Assembly (NCBI GenBank): GCA_017654735.1
Contig: JADPYG010000088.1
Coordinates: 5,084,001-5,148,000 of the forward strand
Reading direction: 5' to 3'
DNA: 64,000 bases
Source of the DNA: Vishniacozyma victoriae
Taxonomy: Eukaryota > Basidiomycota > Tremellomycetes > Tremellales > Bulleribasidiaceae
In this document: in pieces, positions 1 to 11,900 of the stretch
Layout: every line of letters starts with the position of its first letter
Numbering within the stretch: the stretch's first letter is position 1
Notes under the pieces: model-generated
Told to the model about the DNA's origin: nothing
What the model saw: the letters and a program-made list of their open reading frames with translations, nothing else
Databases searched by the model: none
Position numbers and translations under genes: made by a program

Positions 1-793
1 GCCCAGTTGTCGATTAATGTCATCTTGAATGGTGTATCCACGGGAATGGTTTTAGCTGGTTTCGCGCCGAGATATATCAACATCAAACGTGGAGCTGTCC
101 TACTTGGAATGCTTGGGCTTGCTGTCAATCCTTGGCAATTGACCGCTACCGCAAGCACTTTTATCGGAGTCATCTCTGGTTTCGGAATCTTCATCGGTAA
201 GCCCCTCCTCTTCACTTTTCACTTTGGTAGCGATACTGATTCCCAGCACCAATGACGGGGATAATGCTATGCGACTACCTTCTAATCCGCCGACGACGAT
301 TATCAATCCCAGATCTATACATTGGCGATTCATCTTCAATATACTGGTATCATCGCGGATTCCACTGGCGATCAATCTTAGCCTTCCTTATCGGCTTCGT
401 ACCCCTCTTCCCGGGGTTTATTATGAACCTCCTCGGCAATCATACTACATCCGGGTGGGTCAAGTTATTCCAAATCACTTTCCTCGTAGGGCTGGGAATT
501 GGATTCGTGTCTTTCTGGTTGATATGTACGATCTCTCCTCCGCCTCATTATAAAGAAGGAGAAGATTTCCTGGTATGTCCGCTAATCCTCCTTTCTTTCC
601 ATGTCTGGTTCAAGGGAATGTAACGCTAATTGGCTAGGACGACGAGAAATATTCAAAGAGTGTCGCTAGGACCGAAGAACCGGATTACAAGAATCACGGT
701 GGTATTGATGTGGAACGAGTCAGCCAGACTGATGAGGATGGTAAGACAAAGAGTAGAGATGTCACAGTCAGTGAGATGCCGGTGTTGAGGTAG
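1..793 (+). CDS. NCS1-family nucleobase/nucleoside permease, C-terminal part (5' end outside window)
   Basis: Plasma-membrane cation symporter of the NCS1 family (uracil, allantoin, uridine or thiamine type; substrate not decidable from this part). Three exons are visible: 1-196, 247-572 and 638-793, joined by canonical GT-AG introns that keep the frame. The first exon holds GFAPRYINIKRG and the ASTFIGVISGFGIFI helix, which are typical of the Fur4/Dal4 branch. The second continues with APMTGIMLCDYLLIRRRR and the last membrane helices (IYWYHRGFHWRS, then two hydrophobic stretches). The third is a hydrophilic cytosolic tail ending SEMPVLR. The gene runs in from the left edge, so the start and first helices are missing. 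Family assignment is firm; substrate is not. Confidence 0.85.
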
Positions 794-951
794 ACTTCAG
801 TCAGTATTTGTATTCTAGTTGTTGGCTGTTACTGTCGTGTGTAGAGATCGTTGGTTGTAGAATTGTTATCCTAGATGAAAAGAGCTTCATTCGACATGCA
901 TTGTATCGCGTTTGCGAAATTCATACCCCGACCTCTGCCCATCAAAGTAGT

Positions 952-1780
952 CTAGTCATCCTGTAACAACCCCCCCACTCCCCAACCCTCAATCCTCCCT
1001 CTGACCCCTTCATCGTCCCACCAAACTCTCACAATACAAAACCTCCCATTATCAACCCTCTTCGCCGTATCAACTCCATGAGCAATATCCACCTCCACCT
1101 CCATATTACTTCCATTTCTCAATGGAACGCCAGTAGAGGGGGTGGTCAGGAGATCAAGAAGGGTAAGGAGACATTCTTCGTGAGTTACTACTAGGACCAC
1201 GTCTGCTGGAACCGGGGTGATAGGTGAGTTGAGAGGGGATGAGGGGGGTGTATGGTTGATTAGCAGGGTTGAGAGCCATTCTTGGAGTCGGGCAGATAAA
1301 CTATTTTATCAATCTACTCAACAAGTTTGGAAGGGGAGGTGTTACTGACGAGTCGGTCGATTCCGCATCCTCCGGTATGATATCCCCGCCATCCCATGGT
1401 TTCCCTTCTAGGGATCCATAATGTCGATCTCTCAACTCGTGACTGATCACCAAATCCCCATGAGCAGGATGTTTCGCAATGATCTCTGCACTCTATTTGT
1501 CAGTATCCCTTCTCCTTGCTCTTCTACTCGTCCAAAACCAGGTGGAAGAGTTGGACATTCCTCAACAGCTCAAGATAGATTTGACGTATAAATCCGATTG
1601 AAGGGTACCAATTCACAGTGCTTCGCCAATCTCTCAATTTGATTCCTCCCATGGTTATTGAGTGGGATATCAAGTTGTCCTTGTACCAATCCCTCATCGT
1701 TACTGCTGTTAGCTCAATCAGTAAGGTGCGGGAGGGGATTACTAATCAGTACGACCGTGTCTTAGTAGGTAGAGTAGCAT
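952..1780 (-). pseudogene. Histidine phosphatase (phosphoglycerate-mutase-like) with an in-frame TGA
   Basis: The start ATG at 1780 opens MLLYLLRHGRTDY, the RHG phosphohistidine motif. A GTAATC..AACAG intron leads to NDEGLVQGQLDIPLNNHGR and FNRIYTSNLS. Here the family has the SxLxRA motif whose Arg binds phosphate, but this sequence has TGA in its place, followed by GCT. After a probable intron ending CTGACAAATAG the family sequence resumes (SAEIIAKH, ELRDRHYGSLEG, SARLQEWLST, and VVLVVTHEE with the second catalytic His) and ends at TAG 952. Everything except the one codon, and the poor 5' splice site next to it, looks intact. It could be a recent pseudogene, a sequencing error, or an intron I have misplaced. 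The role would be a small-molecule phosphatase or mutase; the substrate is unknown. Confidence 0.6.
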
Positions 1781-2055
1781 GTTCAGTATTTGTTAGTAGA
1801 GCAAAAGAGATGTAAGAGGGAAGTTGGAGAGAACTCCTGAGTCGGTGGAGCTTATGTGTCCCGCCTGAAAATCCTTTGTTTTCGGCCCAGGCGGCGATAC
1901 ACAAATGAAAACGTTCATGGAGTCTTCCATCTTAGTTCTTCCTTTCACCCTAATCCTAGAAAGAAATCCACCACATTCGTCTTCTCTCACGTTTGCCCCA
2001 ACCAAAGCAGTTCGGAAGGAAGTGGGGCGCAAGAAAATACATCTATCGAATCCAT

Positions 2056-3829
2056 CTATTGGGGTAGGTACTGAGGAGGGAAGATTGCTCTTGGACCGAA
2101 CCATTCTCCTTTAACGTGTTTAGCGAAATATGCTCTTGGGATAACATCCTTGGTGAGGTGGTAGAATGCCCTGGATGTTAGCTGTATCTCGGGGAGGGTG
2201 AAATTCAGCAATAAGAGGAGGGGAACATACTTGTTTGGTTTAGACTGATCAAACAAAGTTCCAAAAGTTTCTTTCCTCTCTAGACCGTATTTGAACTCTG
2301 CAAGTAATAATGATCCTCGATCAATGAATAGTGGGCAGGAGGTGTAGCCGTCGTATCGAGCGTCTCCGACTTTACCGGTTGACATGTGTGAGACTAGGTT
2401 GTGGGTTAGGACTGGGGCTTGTCCAGTGATGGCTGCTGCGGTCTACTTGTTAGCCCTCTTTCTCTGGACGCACTCAGTAGAGAAATGAAATGGGGGAACA
2501 TACCTTTGAAGTTGGTAGAGACGAAGCATCTCCCAAGGAAAACACATTCTCATATTTCTGATGTTGCAATGTCCCCTGATCAACAGCCACCCATCCAGCC
2601 GCATCAGCCAGAGGAGAATTCTTGATGGAATCAAGAGGACCCATAGGTGGCGTGACATGTAGTAAACCGAATTCCTTTTCAATCTTCTCCCCCTTCCTAT
2701 CGCCAGTTGTAATTTCGAAGATCGCAGATTTGGTATCGGGTCGAACTTCAATCAAGTTGGTGTTGAATTCTCCTGCTATGCCTTTCTCTTCTCGGATGGC
2801 ATTTAGGGCTTTGGAGTAGTGGGGCACTGAGAACATTGTTGGCATTCCTGTGATGAATTGGGATGAGACGGGGGTGTTTTGTTGTTTCCAGTATGCATCG
2901 GCCATGTATGCGATTTTCTGGGGTGCTGCCTATTAGCTCTTGCTTCTCACGACTTCCGCTCTTTCTGCTTGAGGGATCATTTTGAGGGGTCGATGTGGTA
3001 TAAGGGACATACCTCCTGCACATTTGATGACACCCTGAGGCTGGGTGAAGATAGCTCCTCCCTCTCCCTTGAACTTCTCAATCAACTGCCATGTTTTCTC
3101 AGAGTTCTCGTAGTTGTAGATAGTCGAGACATTTGATTTGAATGGATCCTCAAGGGCAGATTGTAATCCCTTGACATTTCCGAAATCTGCCATTAGCCTT
3201 TGCCCCCAATTCTTCCTGCACGTCTTCCTCCGCGCCTCCTCTGGCCGTGACGTATAAGATAGGAGGAACAGAAGGACAGAAAGAGTTGGACATACTGAGC
3301 TTGAGACCAGGAGCAACAACAAGGTAATCATAAGAAACCTTAGACCCATCATTCAAAACAACCTGATTCGTCCCTGGTTCATACGATTCAGCTTGAGCTT
3401 GAATATGTCCGATATGGCTAGGAATCAATGATTCCAAAGGTCGCCTGAACTCTTTCTTATCCGCTAGACCGGATCCAACGACTGTCCATCCGGGTTGGTA
3501 ATCGTGGTTTGGGTTTGACTATTATCAGCTCTCCATCTTTAGGTTTGGATATAATGAGATGTGGGGGGGACTTACATCGACGATGGAAACGTCTCCTGGG
3601 TTTAGGGTTTGTCCTTGAGCCTTGAAGGCATTGTAAATCTGGTTGGCAACTGCCAATCCTCCAGATCCTGCCTGTCAGCTCTCGAAACCGTCTGCACAAC
3701 ACTCCGACTCCGCCACTTCTGAAATCTAGATCGACAGGACGTACCAGCTCCAATGACTAAAACCTTAGGCTTGGGAGCCGCAGAAGTAGTCGCGTATCGA
3801 GCGATATTTGGGATTGAGCGGATCGACAT
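2056..3829 (-). CDS. Sulfide:quinone oxidoreductase, mitochondrial
   Basis: FAD flavoprotein of the mitochondrial inner membrane that oxidises sulfide and passes electrons to ubiquinone (SQR/HMT2 family). The start ATG at 3829 gives an Arg/Ser-rich leader, then KVLVIGAGSGG across the first intron (dinucleotide-binding loop), DSNPNHDYQPGWTVVGSGL, YDYLVVAPGL, GVIKCAGG with one catalytic Cys, YENVFSLGDASSLPTSK (FAD-binding) and YDGYTSCPL with the second catalytic Cys. The end AFYHLTKDVIPRAYF is the membrane-associated tail. About six short introns are needed. Length and motifs match the eukaryotic family. Neighbouring genes are unrelated in function. Identity is very secure. Confidence 0.93.
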
Positions 3830-4711
3830 TGTAGCTATAGTAACTTAATCTGTGTCTGGTGTAGATGATCAATCGCGAGGATATAACTTATGTACAATGA
3901 CCATTCCAAAAAGTCGGAATCACGCCATTGGATTGTGGAGTCTCCAGACTGGTTTTGCCGAGGTTGTTCCGGCAAGATAGAAAAGTCAATAGCTTGACAG
4001 GTGACGCATCACTGCGAGGAGGGAGGCATGCTTGAAAGACGACCGGCAAAGCATTGACTAAAGTCGTGGCGAACCAGGGGATATAAATATATAGCCTGAA
4101 TTGCCTGCGCTCGTTTGAGACAAGGGAAGACTATACAAGATTGTGTATCTTTTGGAGTCGCACATGTCACATTGCCTGCATGTATTCAGCCTTTCCATCG
4201 ACCCAGATATCCAATCACGAACGGTAATGGATCGCGTAGACAAGCGAAGGCTTGACATGCCTCCGAGATTCAATTTTAAAGGTCTCAGGAACTGCGAGAT
4301 AAGCTTCAGTTTCGACGATCTCTTCCCTCCGTCGGGTCAGGAGAGGACCGGTCGGGCTCAGGACTTGAAAGGAGTAGAATTGGGTTAGACTAGGAGGGGG
4401 AAAAGGAAAGCTCGAAGGAGTCATAATCACAGCAAGACTCTGGGAGGGATGATTAGCCGCGAGGAAATGATGATGTACCTCCAAAGTACGCTGGTATATG
4501 CAATGCGAATTATACGCCTTTCTCATCTTAATCTGTAGAGAAGTAATAACTATCTCTCAGTGTTATACGTCTGAGAATTCCAAACTACTACCAACGTTTG
4601 AGCCTTGAATAGATACAAGATGGTAAGTCTACCCACGTCCTTAGCTGATGGAAGGGACTCTGCGGCTCAAGACAAGGATATTACAATGACGGCTTCCACA
4701 GACCCACAGTA
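3830..4711. other. Intergenic region
   Basis: Upstream region of the minus-strand sulfide:quinone oxidoreductase. A 103-codon minus ORF opening with a real ATG at 4526 (down to 4215) lies here, but it has no recognisable domain. A possible 5'-UTR intron for the small plus-strand ORF starts at the GTAAGT at 4623. No RNA gene seen. Confidence 0.4.
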
Positions 4712-4876
4712 ATGGCAGTTCCCAGACCAGTAGCCGTCGTACATCATCATCATCATAGAGGTATGGCAATGCGAGGTCCAACGGTGGCTGTTGTCAGGCC
4801 TAGACCGATAGGTATGGGTGGAGTGGTGATGGTAGGTGGTGCAAGACGGAGAGGAGGAGGTAGGCGATCATGCTAG
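4712..4876 (+). CDS. Small Gly/Arg/Val-rich protein with a His tract (hypothetical, 54 aa)
   Basis: The ATG at 4712 opens 54 codons to TAG at 4876. The protein starts MAVPRPVAVVHHHHHRG, continues with RGPTVAVVRPRP and ends GGARRRGGGRRSC. It is rich in Gly, Arg and Val, with five consecutive His codons. A good 5' splice site (GTAAGT, 4623) followed by an AGCTGAT branch-like motif lies just upstream, so the transcript may have a spliced leader. An ATG just before that splice site only gives very short products in the splices I tried. No family is recognised. It could be a real small gene or chance coding in an intergenic region; the low-complexity composition makes it uncertain. Confidence 0.4.
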   Translation: MAVPRPVAVVHHHHHRGMAMRGPTVAVVRPRPIGMGGVVMVGGARRRGGGRRSC

Positions 4877-5225
4877 TCTCCCCAGCCGAACCTGAGCTCC
4901 ATGATACTTGTTGAAGACAGGACGGAATGATGTACTGTAGCGAATAGAACTTGTACATGCATACACGATACTCTGATACATATATCTGCTCGACACCCCT
5001 TGGAAAACATGAAATGTGGAGCCAGGAACGGAATTTAAGCATGTTGACAATCAAGGCGTTCTCATATCTCTCATAGACGCCGGCGGTACCCTTTGACTAT
5101 CTTGTATGCCGAGCTATATTCCACTGTGCGGGTCTCCAATTCCGACTCCACTGACCACTTGAATAGGAGGGCTCACGAAAAGCACTTCGACTACCTGTCT
5201 ACCTCTACCTCTCCCAAGATCGATA
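4877..5225. other. Intergenic region
   Basis: Non-coding stretch before the RhoGAP gene. Short open frames occur on both strands, but none has a convincing start, splice pattern or family likeness. Confidence 0.4.
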
Positions 5226-6666
5226 ATGACAGATTACCTCTATCAAACCTCCACCCACCCCGCCCCACTTCCCTACCCGATAATAACGATCTCCCTTTCC
5301 GACCTCACATCGAGGACAGGGACGAACGATGAGCTCTTCGACGAGGTACTGGGGAGACTAGATCCGTTGATAGGATATGGATACGTATTGGTCGTACTAG
5401 CCGCTGGTCTGGGTCGGCGGATGGGAGATAAGGGGAAGAGTAGAGATCCGGGATTTGGATGGTGGCTATCGAGATGGAGGAGTGTACCACATAGGTCCGT
5501 CCTTTAATACATGCTGATGAACGATCGCTGATTGCAGGTATCGAAAGGCTCTCAAGAGGCTGGTATGATTACAGTGCCCTTGTATCACTGATCAGGCTGA
5601 CGAGATAGTATCTAGTCCATCCATCTTCTTTCACACAAAGTACCCCCTCATCCGACCCCAACAAAGATACGGTACTGACATGTAGCCATTACATCGTTAT
5701 TGCTGCCATTCCTATCGCCAAAAGCGTATTCCAAAGTCCATCCAGTAACTTCCATCTTCCAACTTCACACCACCTACGGCGTTTCACTCACAAACATCCG
5801 CCTCCCACTAGCTACCTTAAAGGAAGAGGCTCGACTCAGACTACCAGTCAAATCATCATGGTCGAGTGCATATTTAGCTCTGGGAACCATCGCATCATAT
5901 ATCCCTTTCTCAAATACCATCACATCCACATCCGCCTACAGTCCCGTCTCAAGCTCAACAGGTTCGGGGCAGGGGTATTGGGATACTACGCTAGATGACC
6001 TGGTGGAGAAGTGCGGAGGGATTCCGGAGATATTCGAGGAACTGCGGAAAGTCATCCTTAGCGAGTGTGTCATGGAAGAAGGGATCTTTCGCCGAACACC
6101 TGGTGCACGTCTCTCTCGGATGTCATGGGTGGTACTGATAAGTAGCCCCACTTGAGACCTGTCGTTGTTGATCTCCTGGATCTCCCTCTCGCATCTCAGC
6201 CGATTCTGCCCTGGGTGGAAATCGCAAAGAGTGACCCTTTACTACCGCCCAAGATCTTATCGCGATTACTTGCCAAGACGTCTGTACCGGTCATCAAGCC
6301 GGATCAGTATGCCCTAGTCAGGAGATGCACCACACTCGATCAGTTAGTACACTGGTTTGTATGGAACTGACAGTCAGTATCAAAGACATCCTCCTTCCTG
6401 AACTATCGCCATCCACCCGCCTAATCCTAGGTCATGTGATATCAACACTACACGACGTATCGCAATACGCATCAGAAACGCGAATGACACCTTTGAACTT
6501 AGCAATCTGCCTTGCGCCTGATCTGATACGAGGGCCAGATATGATGGAAGATGCAGCACTATGTCTGCCAGCTGGTAAGAAGATGCCTACTCAGATGGGA
6601 CATACCCCAGAGGGGGATGGGACGGTAGTAGGTATCTTAGAACTCTTGATACGGAACCCTGTCTAG
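5226..6666 (+). CDS. BCH/CRAL-TRIO-like plus RhoGAP protein (p50RhoGAP/Cdc42GAP type)
   Basis: GTPase-activating protein for Rho/Cdc42-class GTPases, cytosolic or membrane-recruited. The ATG at 5226 starts MTDYLYQTSTHP. The N-terminal half has the BCH-domain signature YGYVLVVLAAG, PGFGWWLSRWRSVPHRYRK and LKRLYLVHPSSF, as in p50RhoGAP. The linker KVHPVTSIFQLHTTYGVSL follows. The RhoGAP domain has VEKCGGIPEIFEELRKVI, EEGIFRRTPGA (the arginine-finger loop), HLRPVVVDLLDLPL, and MTPLNLAICLAPDLIRGPD. Introns of about 40-50 nt lie near 5500, 5565, 5640, 6110 and 6345. The stop is TAG at 6666. Basidiomycetes carry a homologue of this two-domain architecture. Fold assignment is secure; the target GTPase is not shown by the sequence. 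Confidence 0.87.
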
Positions 6667-6938
6667 GCATGCATGCGATAATGATTACGTATTGAAGTGT
6701 CGGCGTTTAGATCATCGGATATAAGCTGCCACCCTGTGTTTGCCTATCGGTGATTCGGTGATTACTGTTAATTTGATTCCGGTTGAATGGTGGATTGATG
6801 TGGCAGGTGTATCGAAACATAGCTTAGGTTGATAGTAGCATTACATTACACTAACCCATCTTCGGCTTGTATACTTCTCGGATCGATATCTTCGACTCGA
6901 GTACTCAACCGAATCGATAAAACACATACACTAGAAAA

Positions 6939-8072
6939 ATGGCATCCGCAACTCTACCCGCTGAGGTTCAGAAGGTCGCTAACGAGGGCGTTGTAAAGCT
7001 CTTTGGACGATGGGATCACCAGGAGTAAGTCAAACACTTCATAGGCCGTCAGGCCATGAGCTACAGAGTCAGGAGAGAGTTGGAAGGATGGAGCAAAGGA
7101 CTGTGGAAAGCTCTGGAGACAGTCGCTGAGTGCATCGGTGGAAGCGGAAAGGAATGAGGGATAGTGAAACCCGAATCGAAAACAGGTCACATGAATGGAA
7201 GTGGAAACGCTGGGATGACTAGGACTGGGATGTGGAGACTACAAGCAGGCGACTTGAAGAACTGAGCTGACAATCCAGCATTGAGGTCAAGGACATCTCT
7301 TTGACCGACTACGTCAATGTCTCCCACGCCGTCTACGCTCGTAAGTCACATCTCTCAGGTCTTCAGACCTTACTCGTTCCCTGGATCAATCTGACATACA
7401 GCCCACACCGCCGGTCGATACGCCAAGAAGCAGTTCGCCAAGTCCCGAATGCCCATTGTCGAGCGACTCGTTAACGCGTGAGTAGTCCTACTGTACATAT
7501 TGGACAAAGCTGATCTGTCTTCTTCTCGATCTCGACTCTTCTCCTATCTCGCATTCATTCTCATCAACACACATTTCCCACAACAGCCTCATGATGAACG
7601 GACGAAACAACGGTAAGAAGATCATGGCCGTCCGAATTGTTCAGCACGCTTTCGAGATCATCCACCTCGTTACCGAGCAGAACCCCGTCCAGGTCCTTGG
7701 TGAGTTTATCATACCTGAGTCACATGGAGAATACAAAGGCTAACTATCAGTCGACGCTATCGTCAACACCGGACCCCGTGAGGACTCTACCCGAATCGGT
7801 TCCCAGGGAACTGTCCGACGACAGGCTGTCGATGTCTCCCCATTGAGGCGAGTCAACCAGGCCATCTCTCTCCTCACCACTGGTGTAAGTCTTCTCTTGT
7901 GTCCAGTAAGTGCACAACTAATTCCCAGACCCGTGAATCCGCTTTCCACAACTCAAAGTCCGTCTCCGAGTGCCTCGCCGATGAGCTCGTCAACGCCGCC
8001 AAGGGTTCTTCCAACTCTTACGCCATCAAGAAGAAGGATGAGCTTGAGCGAGTCGCCAAGTCTAACCGATAA
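6939..8072 (+). CDS. RPS5: 40S ribosomal protein S5 (uS7)
   Basis: Small-subunit ribosomal protein at the head of the 40S, near the mRNA exit. The start ATG at 6939 lies in a good context (AGAAAAATGGC). Exons spell [95 protein letters not shown] and the invariant uS7 C-terminus [14 protein letters not shown]. Five introns are present; the first (7025-7278) is about 254 nt, four to five times the local norm, which is common in highly expressed ribosomal genes. Length matches eukaryotic uS7. Confidence 0.96.
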
Positions 8073-8932
8073 TTTATACAGTATATATCGTTGGTATGGA
8101 TCTGGGTGTATATGTCTACGAGTGCGAGGAGGAGGAGTAGGTCTAGAAGTTGATTTAGACATGGGCGATTACGCGCCTGGCCCGGGCAAACTCTCTGCAT
8201 CTGAGTCGATACACTGTGCAGTGTGATGCTGGTCTATGATGTGGTCACGCGTCGCGCTTGTTGGCATTCTGACCATTGATAGAGTTGCATGTCATATCGT
8301 TTACTCGTACTGACGTGCTGCTGGCTTATTCAGATCTAAAGATCCCCATCGCGTGCTTTAGTGTCAGGATAGGATTGCTGGAACACGTAACAAGCCGAAT
8401 GGGAATGCTGGAAACAAATTACCCTGATACCAACCCTGACCTATTCCAGCTCGTGGCCGGTGACTGCCACCTGTACTTCCCTGAGCTGTTCAAGTCTGCC
8501 CTGATCTCCTCTCTCCTCACCCTTGTCGTTACCCTGGTCGTCGATGGATGCCATTGCTGCAATGATCGAGACATTGGCTTTGGCTTTTCACTGTACAACA
8601 TTCCCTTTATCACACATCTGTACATCATTCAACAAGTGTATACACCTCGTAATCCGTGTTTCACATCCCATCATACCGCCGGATTCCAGTCAGTCAGCTA
8701 CCATCAGTCGACTATCGACCCGCAGTCTACACCTGCGAACCGCTCCACGGACTCGCGACGGCCGGCGTTACTACTTCTAAAACAACCGTCATTCAATCAT
8801 ATCGATCCCATCGCCATTTACGACACAAGCAGTGCGTCCATAGAATTCTGCTTGCCACTAAACATACATTCAAAGGTCTGACTCGCAGTTGATCATTCCG
8901 ACCTGTCTGTAAAACCATAGTTTGGCGGCACT
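8073..8932 (+). promoter_or_regulatory. Intergenic region and probable long 5' leader of the phytochrome gene
   Basis: About 860 nt separate RPS5 from the phytochrome ATG. Much of the right part (about 8400-8880) is open in one plus frame, from an internal ATG-GGA-ATG near 8398, without family likeness. It may be an upstream ORF in a long leader rather than a gene. No TATA box stands out. Confidence 0.35.
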
Positions 8933-11900
8933 ATGTCGCAACCCCCTCCTCCACCCGACGACACGTCCAAGTCGCATGATAACGCTAATCCCCCACAGCA
9001 GATAGCATCCACCAGCCATGCGACCGCAACAGCAACTCCCCCTATTGCCAAGACACGCACGCCTCGTCCCGGTACTGTCAAGATGCCAACTCCACCAACA
9101 TACAGGCGTACGCCGTCCTCTTCGGGTCAGGATCGAGATTTAACGCATGGATACGGACCTTCTAGTCGATTAACACCAGGATCGGAAGGCGCACCATCAA
9201 CACCTGGTGGACTCATGTCACCAAGCGTATCCAACAGCAACGCATTCGTTTTCCCACTTCGATCGGTCTTTCAAAATCAAAACAAATCGCAAACTTCAAA
9301 TGATGGGAAACAACCAGGAATGCAGAGATCGACTTCTGGTCGTCAACTCGCTTCACCCGGTCAAAATCAATCCGACGATCTGATTGCGGGAGATGCTGGG
9401 ATCGACACGATTCAACAATTGTTGGAACAATCCTCAGGCGAGCATAGAGAGAGGAAACAACCATCGGGAAACCCTGGAGTCGCTACTTTTTCAGGCAAAG
9501 TTCAACGCTCCGGATCAACTGCAAGTCAGGTCGGCGGCCATGATGAGATCAAGCCTCAGAAACCGGCCTCTGCGGGGATTGCACCACCAGATAGCGGAGG
9601 CGACCGATCCGGAGGATTCTTTAGCATGCCACCGTCTCTGGCTCACAAGGAACCTTCACAAAGTCCATTCTTCGAGGACGCCCTGGCCCGAAGACAATCG
9701 ATAAGTAACGGTCAGATTGGTCGATCGACGTCGAACAAGCCAGAACGTCCAAAGCCAGTAACTCGTACGAGTGGTTCCGACTCGACAGCCAGACTCAACA
9801 ATTCCGACGAGACGGATCGTAACAAACCAGTCAATGATTCAACCACTGGTGAAGGCTCGGGTCTGCCCGATCCAGATCGACCACCCGTCGGTCAACCACA
9901 AGGGCATGTGAATGAAGTCAACTTTCGCCATCGTCCAGGTGGGGACAGTGTTGAAGCGGCGACCTCGTTCTCGTCACGTAGACGTGGACCTGCATCTAAT
10001 ACATCCACGACCCCGACACGTAGAGACGCGGACGAGTCTCAGTCGGCATCGACTTCTACCGCACGTCCAGCCGACCGGATCTTTCAGCAGAAACGTCAAG
10101 CGATTCAGGACGGGGTCAAACAATCTAAGTCACAGAACCGAGGCGATCGCTCCATGCCAGGTCTCTCTGGTTCCGATTCGGGAAGTCGAAAACATCTAGA
10201 ATTTGATGAGCATGGTGAACACCAATTGATTCAAGACTTTTCCGGCATTGTTCGACTGGGCGGCGCTACGTCTTCAGTGGATGAGAAAAGCAAACCATCA
10301 GGTAGTGCTGGCGCAAGTGGATCGGGACTTGCTACTGGATCCAGAGGTCAAGACTCGGCAACTGGATCTAATAGAAGTAGCGCTCCGCCCAGTCATCGGG
10401 CACCGCGAAACGACCATAATCGCGACGTCACTCGAAATTCCGTTCTTGACTTTGTCGAGTCCCAATCGCATACCGAGAACATGGCCGATCCTAATGAACC
10501 CACTCCAACCCAGGCTGCATCTACAGCAAGGGAGGAGGCACGAGAGAAGCAGACGGATACCCCGCCGCCTCGACGACCCAGCAGCAGTACTATGCGCCGT
10601 CCAAATGTCCCATCAGACGGAAATCGAAGCTCCAATCAGACCTCTTCCAGTGTCGCTAGTGCCCAGGCTGCCGACTCGAGCGAGGCTGCATCTGCCTCTG
10701 GAGCTGAGTATGATGACGATGGCGAGGACGAGGACGAGAGTACCGAGGATGATGAACCGATCATTACTTTTCGGTTCGAGCACAAGCAGGATACCGATGG
10801 TCATCATGTCGTGGTTGGACGAGAAGGTGTTTTGAGGCGTTGCGAAGATGAGCCAATCACTACGCCCGGTGCGGTACAAGGTTTCGGAGTCCTCATGGTA
10901 CTGGAGGAAGAATACGAGACGGGTGATCTAGTGGTCAGGCAGGTCTCAGAGGTGAGTTACTTTGATCATGATTCTGAAACAAATACTGACATATGCAGAA
11001 TGCGACTGAATTACTTGGTCTATCCCCCAAATACCTCTTTCACCTATCTTGCTTTTCGAGAATCCTAACGACGGAACAAGAGGATCTCTTGCGTGACAAT
11101 CTCGAATATCTACCCGATCCTCAAGATCCAAGTACTGGCCGACAGGGTGTCTCCGAGGAAGGCCCTCAGGTATTCTTGCTTTCTGGGTACGGAGAACCGG
11201 GGAGTGAGGAACAGGAAGAAGACGACATCGACGACACCACTTCTATATCGGCTGGTGGACGTCGGAGAGAGTGGACATGTTGGGTCGCTGCTCACCGCCC
11301 TGCTCAACCGAGCTGGGACAAGGTCGATGCAGATGGTGAACCGATCGAAGCGCCCGATCTGATCGTACTCGAATTCGAACTCGAGCGAGATCAGTACAAT
11401 CCACTCAGTCAGCCTTTCGATACTCGGACACATCAGTCCGATAGGTCCTCTCGCAGTGGAGCCGAATCTCCCGATTCAGCCAGCTTCTCGGCCGGTGCCA
11501 GCTCGCGACCATCTATGTCTGGTCGTACAGGATCTCAGAGCTCTGGCGAACAAGGTTCTACAGAATCAACAACAACGGTCGGTACGACACCTCGTCAGAC
11601 TTATTCAGGATCCGATAGTGGAACAGCCACCGGAAAAACCGATATCAGCAAAACTACTCGACAGGACTCTCGCTCATCGTCACGTCTCGAGCAACCGCAA
11701 GGACTCGACGGTCTGGATATTGAAGTACCACTAGAGAGGATCATTGACTCGACTACCAATCATGCCAAGCCTCTTCGTGCTCTCGAGAGGATGCGCAGAA
11801 CTGGTCAACATTCTGAAGGGGACGATTTCGGCTCGGCATCGGGCTCAGCATCTTCGTCCAAGCGAAGAGGAGCCAGACCTCCTCGACGTGGTAGACGCGC

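Noticed and set aside
4215..4526. 103-codon ORF on the minus strand with a real ATG, upstream of the SQR gene
   Set aside because: No family or splice evidence and the composition is ordinary; kept as a possibility in the intergenic entry only.
8276..8881. 201-codon plus-strand frame as a separate gene
   Set aside because: It opens without ATG; the part after the internal ATG fits a leader or chance open frame better than a protein.
10393..10635. Many long antisense frames through the phytochrome and Yta7 N-terminal exons
   Set aside because: They mirror strongly biased Ser/Pro/Gln-rich coding sequence on the opposite strand; no splice sites or domains of their own.
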